This document shows positions 12,401 to 26,600 of a DNA stretch of 64,000 nt, in pieces. How positions within the stretch are numbered: position 1 is the stretch's first letter; every line of letters starts with the position of its first letter. The notes under the pieces were generated by a model. The model searched no databases, was not told the DNA's origin, and saw nothing but the letters and a program-made list of their open reading frames with translations. The position numbers and the translations under genes were made by a program. The stretch lies in NCBI GenBank assembly GCA_003254925.1, contig QANZ01004029.1, positions 62,001 through 126,000 on the forward strand, given 5' to 3'. This DNA is from Chamaecrista fasciculata (Eukaryota; Streptophyta; Magnoliopsida; Fabales; Fabaceae).

Positions 12401-13301
12401 TCTTATGATTTGTTTTTTTTTAAAAGATAATGTTACTTCTATCACAGGGGGGATGGGAGAATGATGAAACTGTTGAGGAGGCAGCTCTTAGAGAATCAAT
12501 CGAAGAAGCAGGGATTCGAGGAGACCTAATGGTAAATAACTTTCCACATACATGAATTGATTCAATTTGAGTTTCTGTATGTTGTAATTGTTTGCTTGAG
12601 TAAAGCCTCTATTTCTTCTTAACTAATACCACCTCTATGTTTGTACAACTCAAAAAATATTAATGTAAAAGCACAAGCTAGTCAATGGATTACTCTGAGC
12701 AGAGATCTTATATTCTAATATTTCGAATCATATTTTTTTTCTTTTTTAAAATGCAAGGGGGACATCTGTTTTGGTTTTTAAAATAGAAGAGATGAACATG
12801 TGAGATCAGAACAAAATTGAAGGTTTACTTGTAAATGCAGAAGTTTTTTTGTAAGTTTTTTGAAATAATCAGGTATGTGTAAAATCAAGATAATTTAAGG
12901 AAGTTGAAGTATTTTGGTTATTTTGTTTATGAGCTTCTGTAAATTAGGCTGTAAGTTGGATGGATTCTAGCAATCCAATATTTGATATTTTTGGTTATTG
13001 CCTTATTGGGTTTCAGGGTTTTCTTGGTTACTATGAGTTTAGAAGTAAGAGCCACCAAGACGAGTTCAGTCCTGAAGGATTATGTAAAGCATCGATGTTT
13101 GCCTTGATTGTCAAGGAAGAGCTTCAGTCATGGCCTGAGCAAATTGTCAGAAACAGGAAATGGCTGTCTTTATCAGAGGCATTCGGAAGCTGCCGACATG
13201 CGTGGATGAGGGAGGCTCTAGAATGTTTCTGCAAATGGCATGAGCTCAAGTTGGTGAGTGCAATGGAGGATTTGCCTAAAGGCACAGAAGTTAAGTGCTA
13301 A
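9442..13301 (+). CDS. NUDT16: Nudix hydrolase, NUDT16-like
   Basis: Predicted to cleave nucleoside diphosphates linked to another group; the plant NUDT12/13/16 group is described as mitochondrial and acts on diadenosine polyphosphates. Exons 9442-9512, 10977-11091, 12448-12531, 13017-13301, all GT-AG and in phase, give 184 residues, close to the ~180 of the Arabidopsis protein. It begins MSDLVARTGRLKQRYENGYR and continues into AGCIPFRYR, both characteristic of NUDT16. The Nudix box is complete in exon 3: GGWENDETVEEAALRE then SIEEAGIRG, with the REx2EE metal-binding glutamates present. The C-terminal exon has SHQDEFSPEGLCKA and CRHAWMREAL. Intron 1 is about 1.5 kb and intron 2 about 1.4 kb. 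Substrate is inferred from family only. Confidence 0.93.
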
Positions 13302-14326
13302 TAATTAGATTTTCCAACGGAAAAGGTAAAAAGAAATATGTGGAAGAAATTTTTCTTTTCAAAAGAATCAATCAGGTGGCATTAAACTGCAAGAAAAAGG
13401 AAATCCACATATTATATTTCTTTTGGAGAATTTAATCACAATTTTATAAAACTTGTATCGAAGTTGTCTTTCCTTTCTGTTTACCGATATCTAGGGCTCT
13501 CTTTTTTTTGGGATAAAAAGAATGTTAGTTTTCTTACTACAAGAGATATTCCTAATCAGAAGTAGATAATTACTGTTTGAGTCTCTGGGTTGATCTCTTC
13601 TTAATACAGAGTAATTCATCATAACATTGAATTCTGATTTTTGAATCCTGATCTCTTCTGATTTCCTTCATGCATTTTTAATTCTCCTGTGCGCATGTAT
13701 GATCCTGTACTTGAGTTCATGAATCATTCTAGTCAAGAAATATCTTCCATGCTCATACCAAGCTATTTCTATTTTTTTTGGCCTGACATACCAAGCTATT
13801 CAATAGCATAGTTACACTTTCCTTCAAAAAGAAATAATTGTACAGTTTCACTATTTTTCGTTTTATTCCATTTTTCGAAAAAGACTTGTATTACAATTTT
13901 TTAAATGTTCCCCGTTAAGCTAAGCTATTAAGAACGTTTGTAACAAAAAAAAGAGCGGAGTGTGTCCTTTTTTTTTTTTTGAGTGTCTCTTTCATTCAAA
14001 AGTTTTGTATTATTTATAATTTTCTGTTATTTTTTATTATCACTTTTATCCTTAATATTTACTGATACTTAATGTCGCTCTAAATATTCTAATCAATGGT
14101 AAGAATGTCTAATTTATTGATTATATAGTTAAATCATTTTAATGTGTAATTTAACATCATGACCTAACAACAAAATTTATCCTTTATATATGAATAGAAA
14201 AAAAAATGGCGACTTTTTTTTTAAAAAAAATCAGATTAAATATCAAGATATTTTGATAGTATTATTTACAAATTATTTTTAAATTAATTTAAATAATTTT
14301 AACATTAGATAAAATTAAAAATTCTA
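13302..14326. other. NUDT16 3' flank and AT-rich spacer
   Basis: Downstream sequence of the Nudix gene followed by very AT-rich DNA with poly-A and poly-T runs. I see no gene. Confidence 0.4.
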
Positions 14327-15636
14327 GACAATTAAAATTGGCCACAAAAAAAAAATCAACTTTGTCACTTTTATTAAAAAACTTAGTTGAAAAAAAAAGG
14401 GCAAAAGTAATATTTGTTGAAATATGTTAATTGTTTGTCAATTAGTGTTAAGCATCATTATGTAAATCAGATTTGATTATGTAAATCAATTTGAATTAAA
14501 GTGTTGACCCTAGAGTTTAGTCTAAATATTAGCTTAGATGTTAGAGATTCTAGAATTAATTATATTAATTGTATTTCCTAGAATAGACTATATTCTCTTG
14601 GATAAATACCCTGTGACTATAGAACAATCAAGAAAAGGCTTTGTCACATTCTACTCTCTCATTCTATATTTTTATATTTTACCAAAAATCTATATTTTAC
14701 CAAAAATCAACATGGTATCAGAGCTAGTTTGAATGAGTTCATCCGTAGAGGGGGTTTTCGCAGTATGACCTGTGACGAATGTGAAGAAGTATTGGCTCTT
14801 ACCCCTTGCGGGCCCAGATGGGTTGGCCTTGGTGGAGACGCAGACCGTAAAACTAGTTTCTGAGATACACTGGGCGGTCACTACTAGGTAAGCGGGGTCT
14901 GACGCCTGGTGGGACAAAGATTCCCTAACTTGGTGATGGATGGATTTCCTCCCAAGTTGGTATCAGAGCAGTTTGATCTTGGACAATTAAAATTGGCCAC
15001 AAAAAAAAAAATCAACTTTTTTACTTTTATTAAAATACTTAGTTGAAAAAAAATAGGCAAAAGTACTATTTGTTGGAATATGTTAATTGTTTGTCCATTA
15101 ATGTTAGGCATGATTATGTAAATCAAATTTGATTATGTAAATCAATTTGAATTAAAGTGTTGACCCTAGAGTTTAGTCTAAATATTAGCCTAGATGTTAG
15201 AGATTCTAGAATCAATTATATTAATTGTATTTTCTAGAATAGACTATGTTCTCTTGTATAAATACCCTATGACTATAGAACAATCAAGAAAAGGCTTTTT
15301 CACATTCTACTCTCTCATTTTGTATTTTTATATTTTACCAAAAATCAACATGGTATCAAAGCTAGTTTAAATGAGTTCATCCGTAGAGGGAGTTCTCACA
15401 GTATGACCTGTAACGAATTTGACGAAGTATTGGTTCTTACCCCTTGCGGGCCCTGAGGGATGGGTTGGCCTTGGTGGAGACGTAGGCCGTAAAACTAGTT
15501 TCTGAGATACGCTGGGCGGTCACTACTAGGTAAGCGGGGTCCGGCGCATGGTGGGACAGAGATTCCCCAACTTGGTGATGGATGGATTTCCTCCCAAGTT
15601 GATATCAGAGCAGTTTGATCCTGAATGAATTTTCTC
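14327..15636. repeat. 655-bp tandem duplication containing an LTR and leader
   Basis: GACAATTAAAATTGGCCAC starts at 14327 and again at 14982. Each unit holds AT-rich flank, an LTR, the primer-binding site and about 260 bp of leader including a GGTAAGCGGGGTC segment and CCCAAGTTGGTATCAGAGC. The second unit continues into the rest of the element, so the first unit looks like a later tandem copy. Confidence 0.85.
14415..14712 (+). mobile_element. Copia-type LTR, duplicated copy
   Basis: Starts TGTTGAAATATG and ends AAATCAACA, followed at 14713 by TGGTATCAGAGC, the canonical Met-tRNA primer-binding site. It contains a short internal duplication of TATATTTTACCAAAAATC near its end. Preceded by ATATT, one change from the CTATT target duplication of the second copy. 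Confidence 0.8.
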
Positions 15637-16555
15637 CTGGTTCTGAAGTTCTCCTCACTGGTTCAGTGAACAAACTTGGTTAGGGTTTAGTTGATCCATT
15701 TTCAAAGTTTCCATTTTGTATCACCGTCGGCAAGGATGAAGACAGAGGCCACCGAACGGCTGTTTCCCGAAGTCCGGAAGCAAACCGAGCTACGAGCACC
15801 ACGCAAGCTTTTTCTTGCTTCCCCACATGCCGACGCGTGACCAACTGTACTGTTCACTAGTCGTTTGTGCCGCCATCTCCAACCTATTTTCGACGACCCC
15901 CAACTGTCATCTTGAGGTTTTGGTGGCTTTTAGTGAACACTCTTTGTTAAAGATAGGGTTTTTCTGCATTTTGTTGGAGATTACTCATGTAAGCTGATTT
16001 TTCTTCAACACTTTTTTAATGGCCTCTGAGGTTCCAAAAGTACAAGCTCCAATGAAGAAGAGAGACTTTGAAACTCTAAAAGATTACAAGCCAACACAAT
16101 ATTTTCGTGTTTTAGTATTGGGTCAATAGTGATCTAGTTCATTTGGTTACTCTTTACTGAAGGTGTTGAGTTTATCTCCTCCTAATCGAGTTTTGAGGTT
16201 GAGTATTTCTCCCTCCTGCCCAAAGGTGTTAAGTTTATCTCCTCCTAATCGAGTTTTGAGGTTGAGTATTTCTCCCTCCTGCCCAAGCTGCCTTTGAAGT
16301 GAGCCTTTTCTCCTTCTACTGTAGACTCTACATTGAAAGAGTTGAGTTTTAACTCCTCCCATCATTGCTCAGGCCTTTGAAGTTTTCCTTCTCTCTTCCG
16401 ATTAGTGCTCTAAATTGTTGAGGTCTCCTTTCAAGTTATTTATGATGTTGGATCCTTTGATGTCTCCTTTGTGAGGAGCCATGTGTGCTATGGAGCCGTG
16501 TGCTACCTCCTTTACTCTCATTCTATATTTTTATATATTTTACCAAAAATCAACA
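15071..16555 (+). mobile_element. Non-autonomous Copia-type element with 5-bp target duplication
   Basis: The 5' LTR is 15071-15350, the primer-binding site starts at 15351 (TGGTATCAAAGC), and the 3' LTR survives only as its last ~48 bp (16508-16555, ending ACCAAAAATCAACA). CTATT at 15066-15070 and 16556-16560 is a perfect 5-bp target duplication, fixing the element's limits. The internal 1.1 kb has no gag or pol. A ~65-bp direct repeat (GTGTTGAGTTTATCTCCTCC) lies at about 16161-16285. Confidence 0.82.
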
Positions 16556-16803
16556 CTATTGATACTCTCAAAATAGAGTCAATTTTAGTTGTACTCAATT
16601 TCTTTGGGTCAATTGTACCCACAATGTTTCATATTTCATATTTCATATTTTGGTCAATTATACCCTCAATGTCTCACATTTCAGTAAATTAGAATTACAA
16701 TTGACACGAAAAAGAAAATATTAAAAATAGAATTGACCCAAAAAACCTTAGAGGATAAAACCGAAAGGGACTCATACTTTAAAAGTATCGAGAATACTTT
16801 TAC
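16556..16803. mobile_element. MITE (family C) interrupted by the Copia-type element
   Basis: The left end GGCAAAAGTACTATT lies at 15056-15070 and the rest resumes after the retroelement. Phrases TCAATTGTACCCACAATG and AATTGACACGAAAAAG face each other, and the right end ...GTATCGAGAATACTTTTAC inverts the left end. It is related to the intact MITE at 54097-54498. Confidence 0.65.
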
Positions 16804-17637
16804 AAAAGAAAAATGGATACTTGATAGTTCAATGAGCTCAACAGAGCTTGACACTGAAATGTGGATGAACCTGATTATATAAGATGTGGAAAAGTTCATG
16901 ACGCACAGAAACGTGTAGAGTAGTAGAGTCTATATAAACTTATAAAGACAAAATTATACACCCGAGTCTTATGAGCAAAGGCCTTAATTTTCTGAAGGGA
17001 GTCGTATAACAACTAATATAAGCAAATTTAAAACGTACGAGATCTAAAGAACCCTCAATATATAGTTGAACTCTAATCGATTACGAAAGAGGCAAAAGCC
17101 TTCATGATTGGCCAACTTCAGATGAGAAAACTATTAGGTGGTATATTGAAGATGGAACCATTCCATTCAAGAATCATGCATGATGCAACAGCATAGTTAA
17201 GGTGCGTAATATAAAAAAAGAAAAAAGAATCAAGTTTGATCGTAAGAGTAGAATTTGTACAACAATATATGTAACGTATATATACCTCAAAATCTGGGAA
17301 TAAATACTTTTATGAGTTATGAATATGAATGACCTATCGCCAATTTCAATTTGGCTGCCTCTGAAGCTCCCCCACTAATATCTGGCATGGCAAGTTAATT
17401 TCCTCCTCCCAAATCCATTCATTTCATCTGTGTTTATTAACATGAATTATATAAATCCAGTCAAACTGCTTTTCAATCTCCATAGCTGAGTTTACAATAG
17501 TTCAGAGCACATCTGGGAGGAAGGAGCATAAAGCTTTCCACTTCCTTTGCAATAGCCTACTCTCCAAAACAATAGGCTAAAGAGCTGAATGAGAAGTTAT
17601 GATACAGAGCTCTGGTGATGTAAACATGAAACCTGGA
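16804..17637. other. Spacer and KEG 3' flank
   Basis: No gene seen. The stretch from about 17340 to 17637 directly follows the KEG stop codon on the minus strand and probably holds its 3' UTR. Confidence 0.4.
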
Positions 17638-20600
17638 TTAATTCTCATCAAGAACAATATCGGCTGGGTCCCCTATCCACGGCCTCCCTTCCCTCCATCG
17701 GAACTTGATTCTTAGCTTGCCGTTTGCATCAACTCCGGTCACCTGTCCTTTGCTAGCATGTGTCTCCATTCCCCATCCCCATCGTGGGGACACCAGTCCA
17801 TCTCGGATCCTTACCTTGTCGCCGACTTCAAATGGTCTAACCCGTTCCATTTCCCATGCCTTACAAAGCCAAAGCCTCTCCATGAAACAAAATGCCACCC
17901 ACACATCATCCTCTTCCATCCGATGCACCACCCCAAGACTTAAATGGTTAACTTCTCCCCACTGGTGGGTTGGGGTTGAAACCGAGGCTTTAACCTTGAC
18001 CCAGTCTCCAATATGTAGCTCCTCCTCTTCTATCAAATCCACTTCTGATGGGTCCAACATCCACGCTTTTGATCCTGCCGGAGTATATATCCGAAGCTTT
18101 CCATCAGCATCAATTGCTGATATGGTTCCAATACTAGCATGGGTGTGGCCTGACCACCCAAATCTTGGCTGCTTTACAGTTTGCTTAACTCTAACTCTCT
18201 GACCAACGAGAAGTTTCTCAACTCTTTCAAGATGAGAAGTTGGTCCGACCCACCTTTCTTGTTCCCCACAAAAGCCAACGTGAGTGTTTCTGTCCCATAC
18301 ATCACCTTCATACCCTATTCCTTGTACAACACCGACACTACCAGGCCCAACAGATTTCCAGTTATCGGCATTGTCTTTCAGCCTCACCCACTCTCCCACT
18401 TCAAACACCTGCTCAATCTCCAGGTCAACAGGATCTCCTTTCCACAAACCCGGTAAACCAAATAATGCTACCCTCACTTCTCCATCAGCATGTATATTGG
18501 TTATAACACCCCGAGATTCAGGCTGCGCTCCTCTCCAGCCCCACCTTGGTTCACCTAAACCATTTCGGAATCTAACATACTGCCCAACTTTAAAAGAAGG
18601 AACCTTTTCAACATCCGTATAATGAGTGATCCACTTCCCTTTACGAAAACAGCAAGCCAACTCCAAGTATCCAGAATCCTGTACGCTATGCACAACAGCT
18701 AAACTTTCCTTGCCAACAGTATTCCAGTCATAACTCGGCCTGGTTCCTAGGCTAGGCTTGGAGCGTACCCAATCACCAACTTCAAATCCCGGAAGTCGCT
18801 CTGCATCTCCAGGAGAGACTTTCCACAAGGTCTGCCTACCAGTGACTCTCACCTACAAAGAAAACAGCACAAGCATTTACTGTCTAAAAGTAATCTGGAA
18901 ATGAAATCACAAATAACCTTGCCACTAAAAATCTCGAAGATAAAATATCTTATCTAATAGCAAAAGTGGCCAATATTTCAGTGAGCTTGATTTCTCATAA
19001 AAAAAAAACAGAAAGAGGAATGTTTGCAGAAGATAAAAGCGATGAGCCACATACAAACTTTAACGTAGCTATGATTAAAGGCTATTGCCAGGCAATATTA
19101 ATATGGTTACAAGCCAATACCTCTACTCATACAGCATTACATGAGTTGTACAAGGTTTAAGCCATCTTTTGGATTACACTTCAGATGTTATATTTTGGTT
19201 AAAGTTTATAGACCTGTTAGTATATTGTGCAAAATTTATGAACAAATAAATTAGTAAGCTTACATTTAGAGCACCGTCCATGTCAATTCTCACTATTTTT
19301 CCAACAGTAGCTGGTGATTCATTTGACCATCCAAGCCGTGGCTGACTAACAGATGGCATCACATGAATCTCTTGTCCCACCTCAAAAGGAGGAACCTTTT
19401 CCACATCAGTGACAGAGCAACAAAAAGGCTTACTCCTAAAGCAAAAGGCAATACCCATATCACCATCCTCCTCCAAACTATGAATTATCCCAATACTGTT
19501 CCTTGTAATATCCTCCCATCCATATTTTGGAGAAGATACTGAAGCTTTCACTCTGACCCAATCTCCAACCTGCACCAGGAAAAATTAATGAATTAATGGG
19601 GAAGAGATTAATTGAGTATCTCACAACAGATATATGAGAGCATAAACTAAAAATGGTAGCAAATGGTTAACAGAAGGAATAACCAACCTTAAAATCTTCC
19701 ACCTTCTCCATGTCAGATGGATCAGCCTGCCATGGTATGGGTCGATTTGGTATTTCAATAATTAATAGACCATCATTCTCAATCTCACTTATCCTTCCAA
19801 CACTATGATGTGTCTCACCACCCCAAGCATATCTAGGTTCTGCTACAGATCGCTTAACACATATGCGATCACCAATCTGTAAGATCAACAACAACTAACA
19901 CTGTGAGGAAGCAGAAAAGTAGAACTGCCATAAAAAGAAAATGACAGTCTAAACTTTTCTTACCCTAAATGGAGCAACATGTTCAACCTCTTCCGGTTCA
20001 CAATGCCATGGATTTGGCAGATAGCTCAGTTCAATTAAGAGACTACTGTCTGGCCTGATACAATATACTATGCCAATGCTTCCTGGTGTCACAGATCCTA
20101 ATCCGTGCTTTGCAGATGTAAGATTTGTACGAATGCGAACCCAGTCTCCAACCTTGAATTCCTCAACCCGTTCCATCTCGGATGGGTCAGCTTTCCATCC
20201 TCTGGATGCTCCAGGAAACCCAACACGGAGGATCCCATCATCATCAACACATAAAACTGTCCCAATGCTGTCACGTGACTGTCCACGCCAACCAAACCTA
20301 ACAGGTAATTAATCATCAATAAAAAAGAAAAATTAAAAGGCAGCAATAATTATACGGTTATGTCATGAATGAGGCACTAAACAACAAATTCTAGTCACAA
20401 GGCATTTTTGTATTTTCTTTACTCTTCTTTAATGACAAAATAAGAAGTTGAAAAGAGAATAAAAACAGAGTAATAGAAATCTACCGAACAAAAATGAGCA
20501 TGAAGATGTCACCAGACTGATTAACAAGTAGGGCTCTCTAGTTAAATCTAACATCCTTGAAGAACCAGTCGCGGGGAGGGCGAAGAATGTAAGAGGAATT

Positions 20601-23600
20601 CTACAATGATAACAAATACATATTCCAAAGAAAACCAAAGGCAATAGAGCCTGTATGGATAAATCACATTACTTGATTATTTAAAACTTGGTGGTAATTT
20701 GTGTCCCCAGGGCATTTTACATTTAAGTTCTTCTGTCAGTGTCCAGCTAGTCAGTGTTTATATTAATTTTTTTTCTCCATACTGTTAAGGCAATATTAAT
20801 ACGGTTGGCACAATATATATATTACAGGTAAACAAAGCACATAAATCTTCATTTCCTTGAGTGCTAGAAGCTCCTAGACTGCAAATTTTACCTCCTAGAC
20901 TTGGCTCTTCTGAGCTGAGTGAGATGAATATCATTCATTAGTCAATATTTTCGCCCACCCCCTTGGACTTCCATTTTGAAGGAAGGAAAAATGTGAAGTA
21001 ATAAAATTGACTTAATCACCCATTAGATTATTTACTTATGAGAAAGGGAGAACAGAGCTTTTCTGTTTTATTTGGAAATTTAGAGGCCGTGATCTCAACA
21101 CAAAGTTGAGGAGACTAGTAATCCCTACGCAGTACACACAAGCATGCAAACACACACACACATATCATTATGTAGCATCTATGCAAGGCAAACCTGGGCT
21201 CTTTTACTTCGTCTTTAAGCTGTACATGTTGTCCCCTGTCTAACGGAATGACTTTTACAACTTCATTTGCCAAAACACGAGCCTCTCCAGAACAAAATGA
21301 AACAATGAGATTCTCTCTGTCTGGGACATTTTGCACAAAGCCAACACTTGTTTGTCTAGCACCTTGCCACCCATGTTTCGGGGTTGTAACAGTTCTTTTA
21401 AACTTCACCCAATCTCCCACTTCATATCTAAATAAAATCAGAAACATACAAATTACAATCCTACTACACTTTTATTTAATAAGAGAAGAAAGTTGTGTTA
21501 TTGAGAGCTAGACCTCTCATTTCTTCCTCTCTCCTATTTTAAAAATAGATAAAGAGACAGAAAACAGGTGAGAGGAGAGGAAGAGAGAGGAGGAGGTCGG
21601 CATAGTTGAACTCCTCATCATACCCCCAAAATATAAATCAAAATAATAATAAAAAAAAAAAGATAGGGAACTTCCCCATACATTGTCGGAGATAGATGAA
21701 CTCCTCTGTCAACCAGTGCCTCCATCAGATCTTCAGATATCCATTCTCGGGGAAGGGCCTCTAAGATGTCACGTAGTGTCTTGCCACTGTCATAAAACAT
21801 AAAATATCAGTTACAGTACCGCATTGGAACTCGGATTAAACAGCTAACTTGGACCAACCATCAACCATTGCAATGTGTCAGTCTCCCAGATTTGATTGAT
21901 GATATATATATATATATATATAATTTGATCAATGTTGGGTGATTGAGTATTTTATTATAGTTCTATAATTCAGAATATCATTTTCCATTCAAGAAATGGC
22001 ATATCTATTCACTCTATCAATAACTGAACCAGATTAGAACATATCTTTTTGGCCAAAAAAAAAAGATTAGAACATATCCGTGATTGAATCCATTTTGAAC
22101 TCGATATGTACATTGACCAATAATCAATTTTTGCACAAATGGTTTGAATAACCCTACACACACACTCTCTCTCTCTCTATCACACACAAACACATATAGA
22201 GAGAGAGAGAGAGAATCAATTAATACAAATGCAAGAACAAGCAAACTTATAGCCTTCAATGTTTTATTGTAAACTGTGATTTTCATTGATCTATCTACTG
22301 AATTAGAAGTAATTACTTTGTTGATTTTGTGTAAAAAAGATTAGAGCAATTTGATAATAATAAGTATATAATCAAACAATTAATAGTCTCCTTTTAATGA
22401 ATAGTATATTGTGATTAATTGTTTAATATGTTGATGGAGTACAAAATAATATTGGATTGACGTAAATTTTGTGAGTATAATGGTCATGTCAGAACTTAAA
22501 ATCCAATGAAGGATTGTGTAAGAAACTCATCCTGCCAGAAGTTATTCAAGTGTAAGATTAATTTTGATTGACACCTTGATTGACACCAGTACCAGCTCCT
22601 CTTACATATAATGAAAAAGAAAGTGTTAAGCTGCCACTTGCCTGTGGTTTCTGGTTTCAACATCAGCATCAGGATTTCTTAGCATAACAATGAGCCAATC
22701 AAGATTTTCACGAATCATTTTTGCTGTCTCTGCAGCTATATGGAAAGCGTTGTCACCATCATCATCCTGATTCAAAATTAACAATATTAGAATCCAAAAT
22801 AAAAAAGGCAATAGCAAACGATCCTTCCAAGAGACAAGAGAATGTCAATAATTATTTTTATCACGTAAATCAAGTTTTAAAGAAAGAAATATAGATAAAA
22901 TAAAGATTACAATGAAAAACAAAATGCTTCCTCATAACTTCAGATCTGTGTAAAGCAGAAATAAAAAAAACTTCATATATTTCAATAAATACATTTTACT
23001 CCAAAGTAGAAATCAATAGCAATAAATAAGTGAAATGGATTTAATATCATATTCCATATATTTTTTAATACATCTACTTTCTGAATTTTTAATAGGAATA
23101 GTGTCCCTTGGGTTTGTTATCCATCCAACTACCTTTAAGTTTATTCAATATCATAACACTTGAATAACTCAACAACACACCACCTTGAATGGGCAAAAAT
23201 TACAAAATGTGATGTAACATTATGTCATTATGAGTACAGTAGTTCATAATGATACAGTGAAAATGGGAAATTGAATGAAAAACCTGCAAATTATAGTCTG
23301 CACCAGCAGAAAGAAGCAATCCAACACATGACTTTGCTCCCCTAGCTAGAGCTAAGTGAAGAGGTATACTGTTGTGAACATTGCGAATGTTCACATCAAC
23401 ACCAGCAGCAAGAATAACCTACTCAAAACACCAAAATAAAATATTTAAGTAGAAAGTACAACATGTTGTTACTTCAGCTACCAACAAGCGCTACTTATTC
23501 AGTTACCTTGACCAGCTCAACATCATTAGTCATGGCAGCTGTATGCAAAGCTGTCCGCCCATTCTGCATATCATGAGCAGATGGATCAGCCCCGGCGGCA

Positions 23601-26600
23601 AGCAGTATGCGAACCAATTCTCTGCCCTCTACATTTTCCATGAACAAAGAATAGATTATTAGAAAATTCATGCAATCTCAAATTAATGAGATTGATAATC
23701 AGGAGATGGGGGATCAACAGGACTGCACTTAGTCATCAAAGTCAAAGGCATGCTTCAAACATATCAACATTATGTAATGATATTTAGATAAGATAACAAG
23801 CAGTGTCTCCAGGTACAGCATTAACATGGAATGATATAAAAAAAATGACAAATAAATACATTTACTTACAAGTAGCTCTTTGCTTTTTAACAAGAAAGCC
23901 CTTTAGCTTCTAAAGTTTTTATTTAGGTCCAAATATGGATATTTGCCATCCCACAACTAGAAATTACAAGTCATGACATAAAATTCAAACAGAAACAAAC
24001 ATCTAAAGGTAGAAGAGTATGTTAAGAGTTAACCCAAAAACAAAAAACATTTCAAGTATCATAAGTCACACACTGCAAACAGATCAAACTATATTGAAGA
24101 TAGGGTGTATTGGAGTTCACATTTTACTCTCCCACTACACTGCAAAGATAGAGGAACCTTTACTTGGAAGTTACCAGTAAATGAGTATATATCGACTAAT
24201 AACTTTTCAAAACACATGGTGAAGGCCTCTTTTTAATAGCAAATTGCACCCAAGTGATGAAAACTGAACAATACCATTTGCAACCTTAACAGGATAACTT
24301 TTAGAGAAGAAGAAAAGTATGCAGAAGTGGAAATTTTCCATATAGTGCAAAACCCTTGAAATTGTATATTGCCCAAATTCTACAATTTTTAAAATCAAAT
24401 TGAAGCTCTTACACTTTCAACAGCATTGTGTTGGTAAAAGTAAGGTCGAATTTATGCCCGTAAAGTAGATGTTACAAGAAATTTTAATAGTATCAAGTAA
24501 CATCACTTGTATATTAAAAGGAAAGTCACACAAGAATTTTCAGTAAATAAAAATGATAACAAATTTAAATAGAAAACAATAACAGTTCTATCAGTCAAAA
24601 ACAAATCTTAAATTTCTATCAGGCAATGATCCCAGTTTACAGATACCAATTTCATGGTCTTTCTTAGAAGCAGCTGCCATGCACAGTGCAGTGCCAATAG
24701 GGTTTGGTATGTCAATTGCTTCAGCAATCTCATCAGAAGTTGCAACTTCCACCCATCTTTTCACAACAGCCACATTCCATGTTGCCACACACAAGTGCAG
24801 TGGTCTGTATCATCATAAGAGTATGAACAGATTATCATATTTGCATCTGAGACAAAGTAATATCATAATTCAAAGCAGTCACAATAACTAAAAAGCATTC
24901 AAAAATGCCAAAAGGTAAATGACTTCAAAAGAATTTCTTCTACAATACCTATTTGTAGCTACTATTATAATTCCAAACTCAACCACCTAGTGAAAGCAAA
25001 TATCTTGGCTTTGAGAATGTAAGATGCACACTAAAGCAAAGAAGCAGAAAACATCATCCACTACCAAAAGCTTTGAAAGTATAGAAACATGGTTTCACTC
25101 TTGAGTGGCCCTAGGATTCAGTCAGGAATTGGAAGAAATTTAGGTGCACGTCACCTTAAAAATCTATATAACCCAAAATACCCATTAAATTTGATGAACA
25201 TGAATCACAATAAATAAAAAAATAAAAACACTTGAAGGAAATTTCCTTTCCGGCATTTAAGTCAATGAAACCAAACGATCCTATGTTCAATAACCTATCA
25301 TGTATATTTTCCAAGTAAGCTGTCCAGAAATAAAGCAATATTATTCACAGACATCAAGTTTTATTTGTAATGACTAAAATATCAAATAAGATTAAGAAAT
25401 TAAATTATCAATGAAAAAATAGTGAAAAACCATACTAAGTTAAATAAACCCTTCAAAATAGCAAAAGCACCACGCTCCAACAGTATGTAATTTACTTCAC
25501 TTATTTTTGGTGAATCAACAATCTTAGGATGTAGATAGGTAGCTTTAAATTTATTTTTCTTTTAACTTTTTTTTTTTTGCTTAAAATATAAGATATAGCT
25601 GGTTGTAATTCTTCTTTAGAAGTCAATCACTAAATAGGAATATCTAAGAATTACAACTATAATACAACACACGCCCTGATAATATGAATAGTTATATAAG
25701 CACCTCGTCATGTCAGAATTTTTATATTATTTGAAGTCCGACATATTTTTGTCTCGTGTCTATATTAATGTCTGTGCTTCAAAGACCCCATATGACTTTC
25801 AATTTCCCAAGTTCCTACCCTTAATGGCTCAATCTGCTGAAAAGAACCCCAAATCTTATTTAGAGACAGTAATGCTAACCCTTCTCTCTTCCTACATAAC
25901 TTACCCTCTCTCTACAGTTATTTATTATTTTTCTAATAAAATACAAATATTCGTTATGGCATTGATACATAACATCCATGACGAGAAAACAACTTTAGCA
26001 AATCCATTTTCCACTACACAATACAGAAACTATAAATGAATTTTTCAGCAGTTAGTCAAAGTTAATTCTTGTATGTGTGGAGTCTGGACTACTTGACACG
26101 CACATCCTAAACTCAATATATATTATATAATATACAAATGGATGCCTATACTTACGTCAAATTCTTTGAATTTAAGATAGCCATTGATCTGCAGCCTCCG
26201 TTCTCCAATATCACAAGAGCACAGTCTGTGTACTTCTTGGCAACTGCTCTATGCAGTACAGTTTCGCCTTCATCATCCACTGCATTAGGATCAGCTCCAG
26301 CCAATAGTAACTCCTGTAATTTTTCAACAAGAATTTTAAATAAATACAGCTTTATTAAAGAGGAACAAGAATCTGAGTACTATTTACGTGAAACCTACTC
26401 GCATACAATCTGGTTGGCCATGATAGGCACACACATGAGCAACAGATGGGCCAAGGCCATCTCTCAATCGAGACCTCACATTAGCATTTCTTTGAATAAG
26501 ACTACGGACACATTCTGGGGATCCAGCTGCTAAGGCAAAAACAAGAGGAGGATCTCCATCTTTGTCCAAGACATCAATATTGGCCTCTTCATACTCCAAA

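Noticed and set aside
17705-18622. Long plus-strand open frames (165, 112, 91 codons)
   Set aside because: They lie antisense to the last coding exon of KEG and show no family features; shadows of a real exon.
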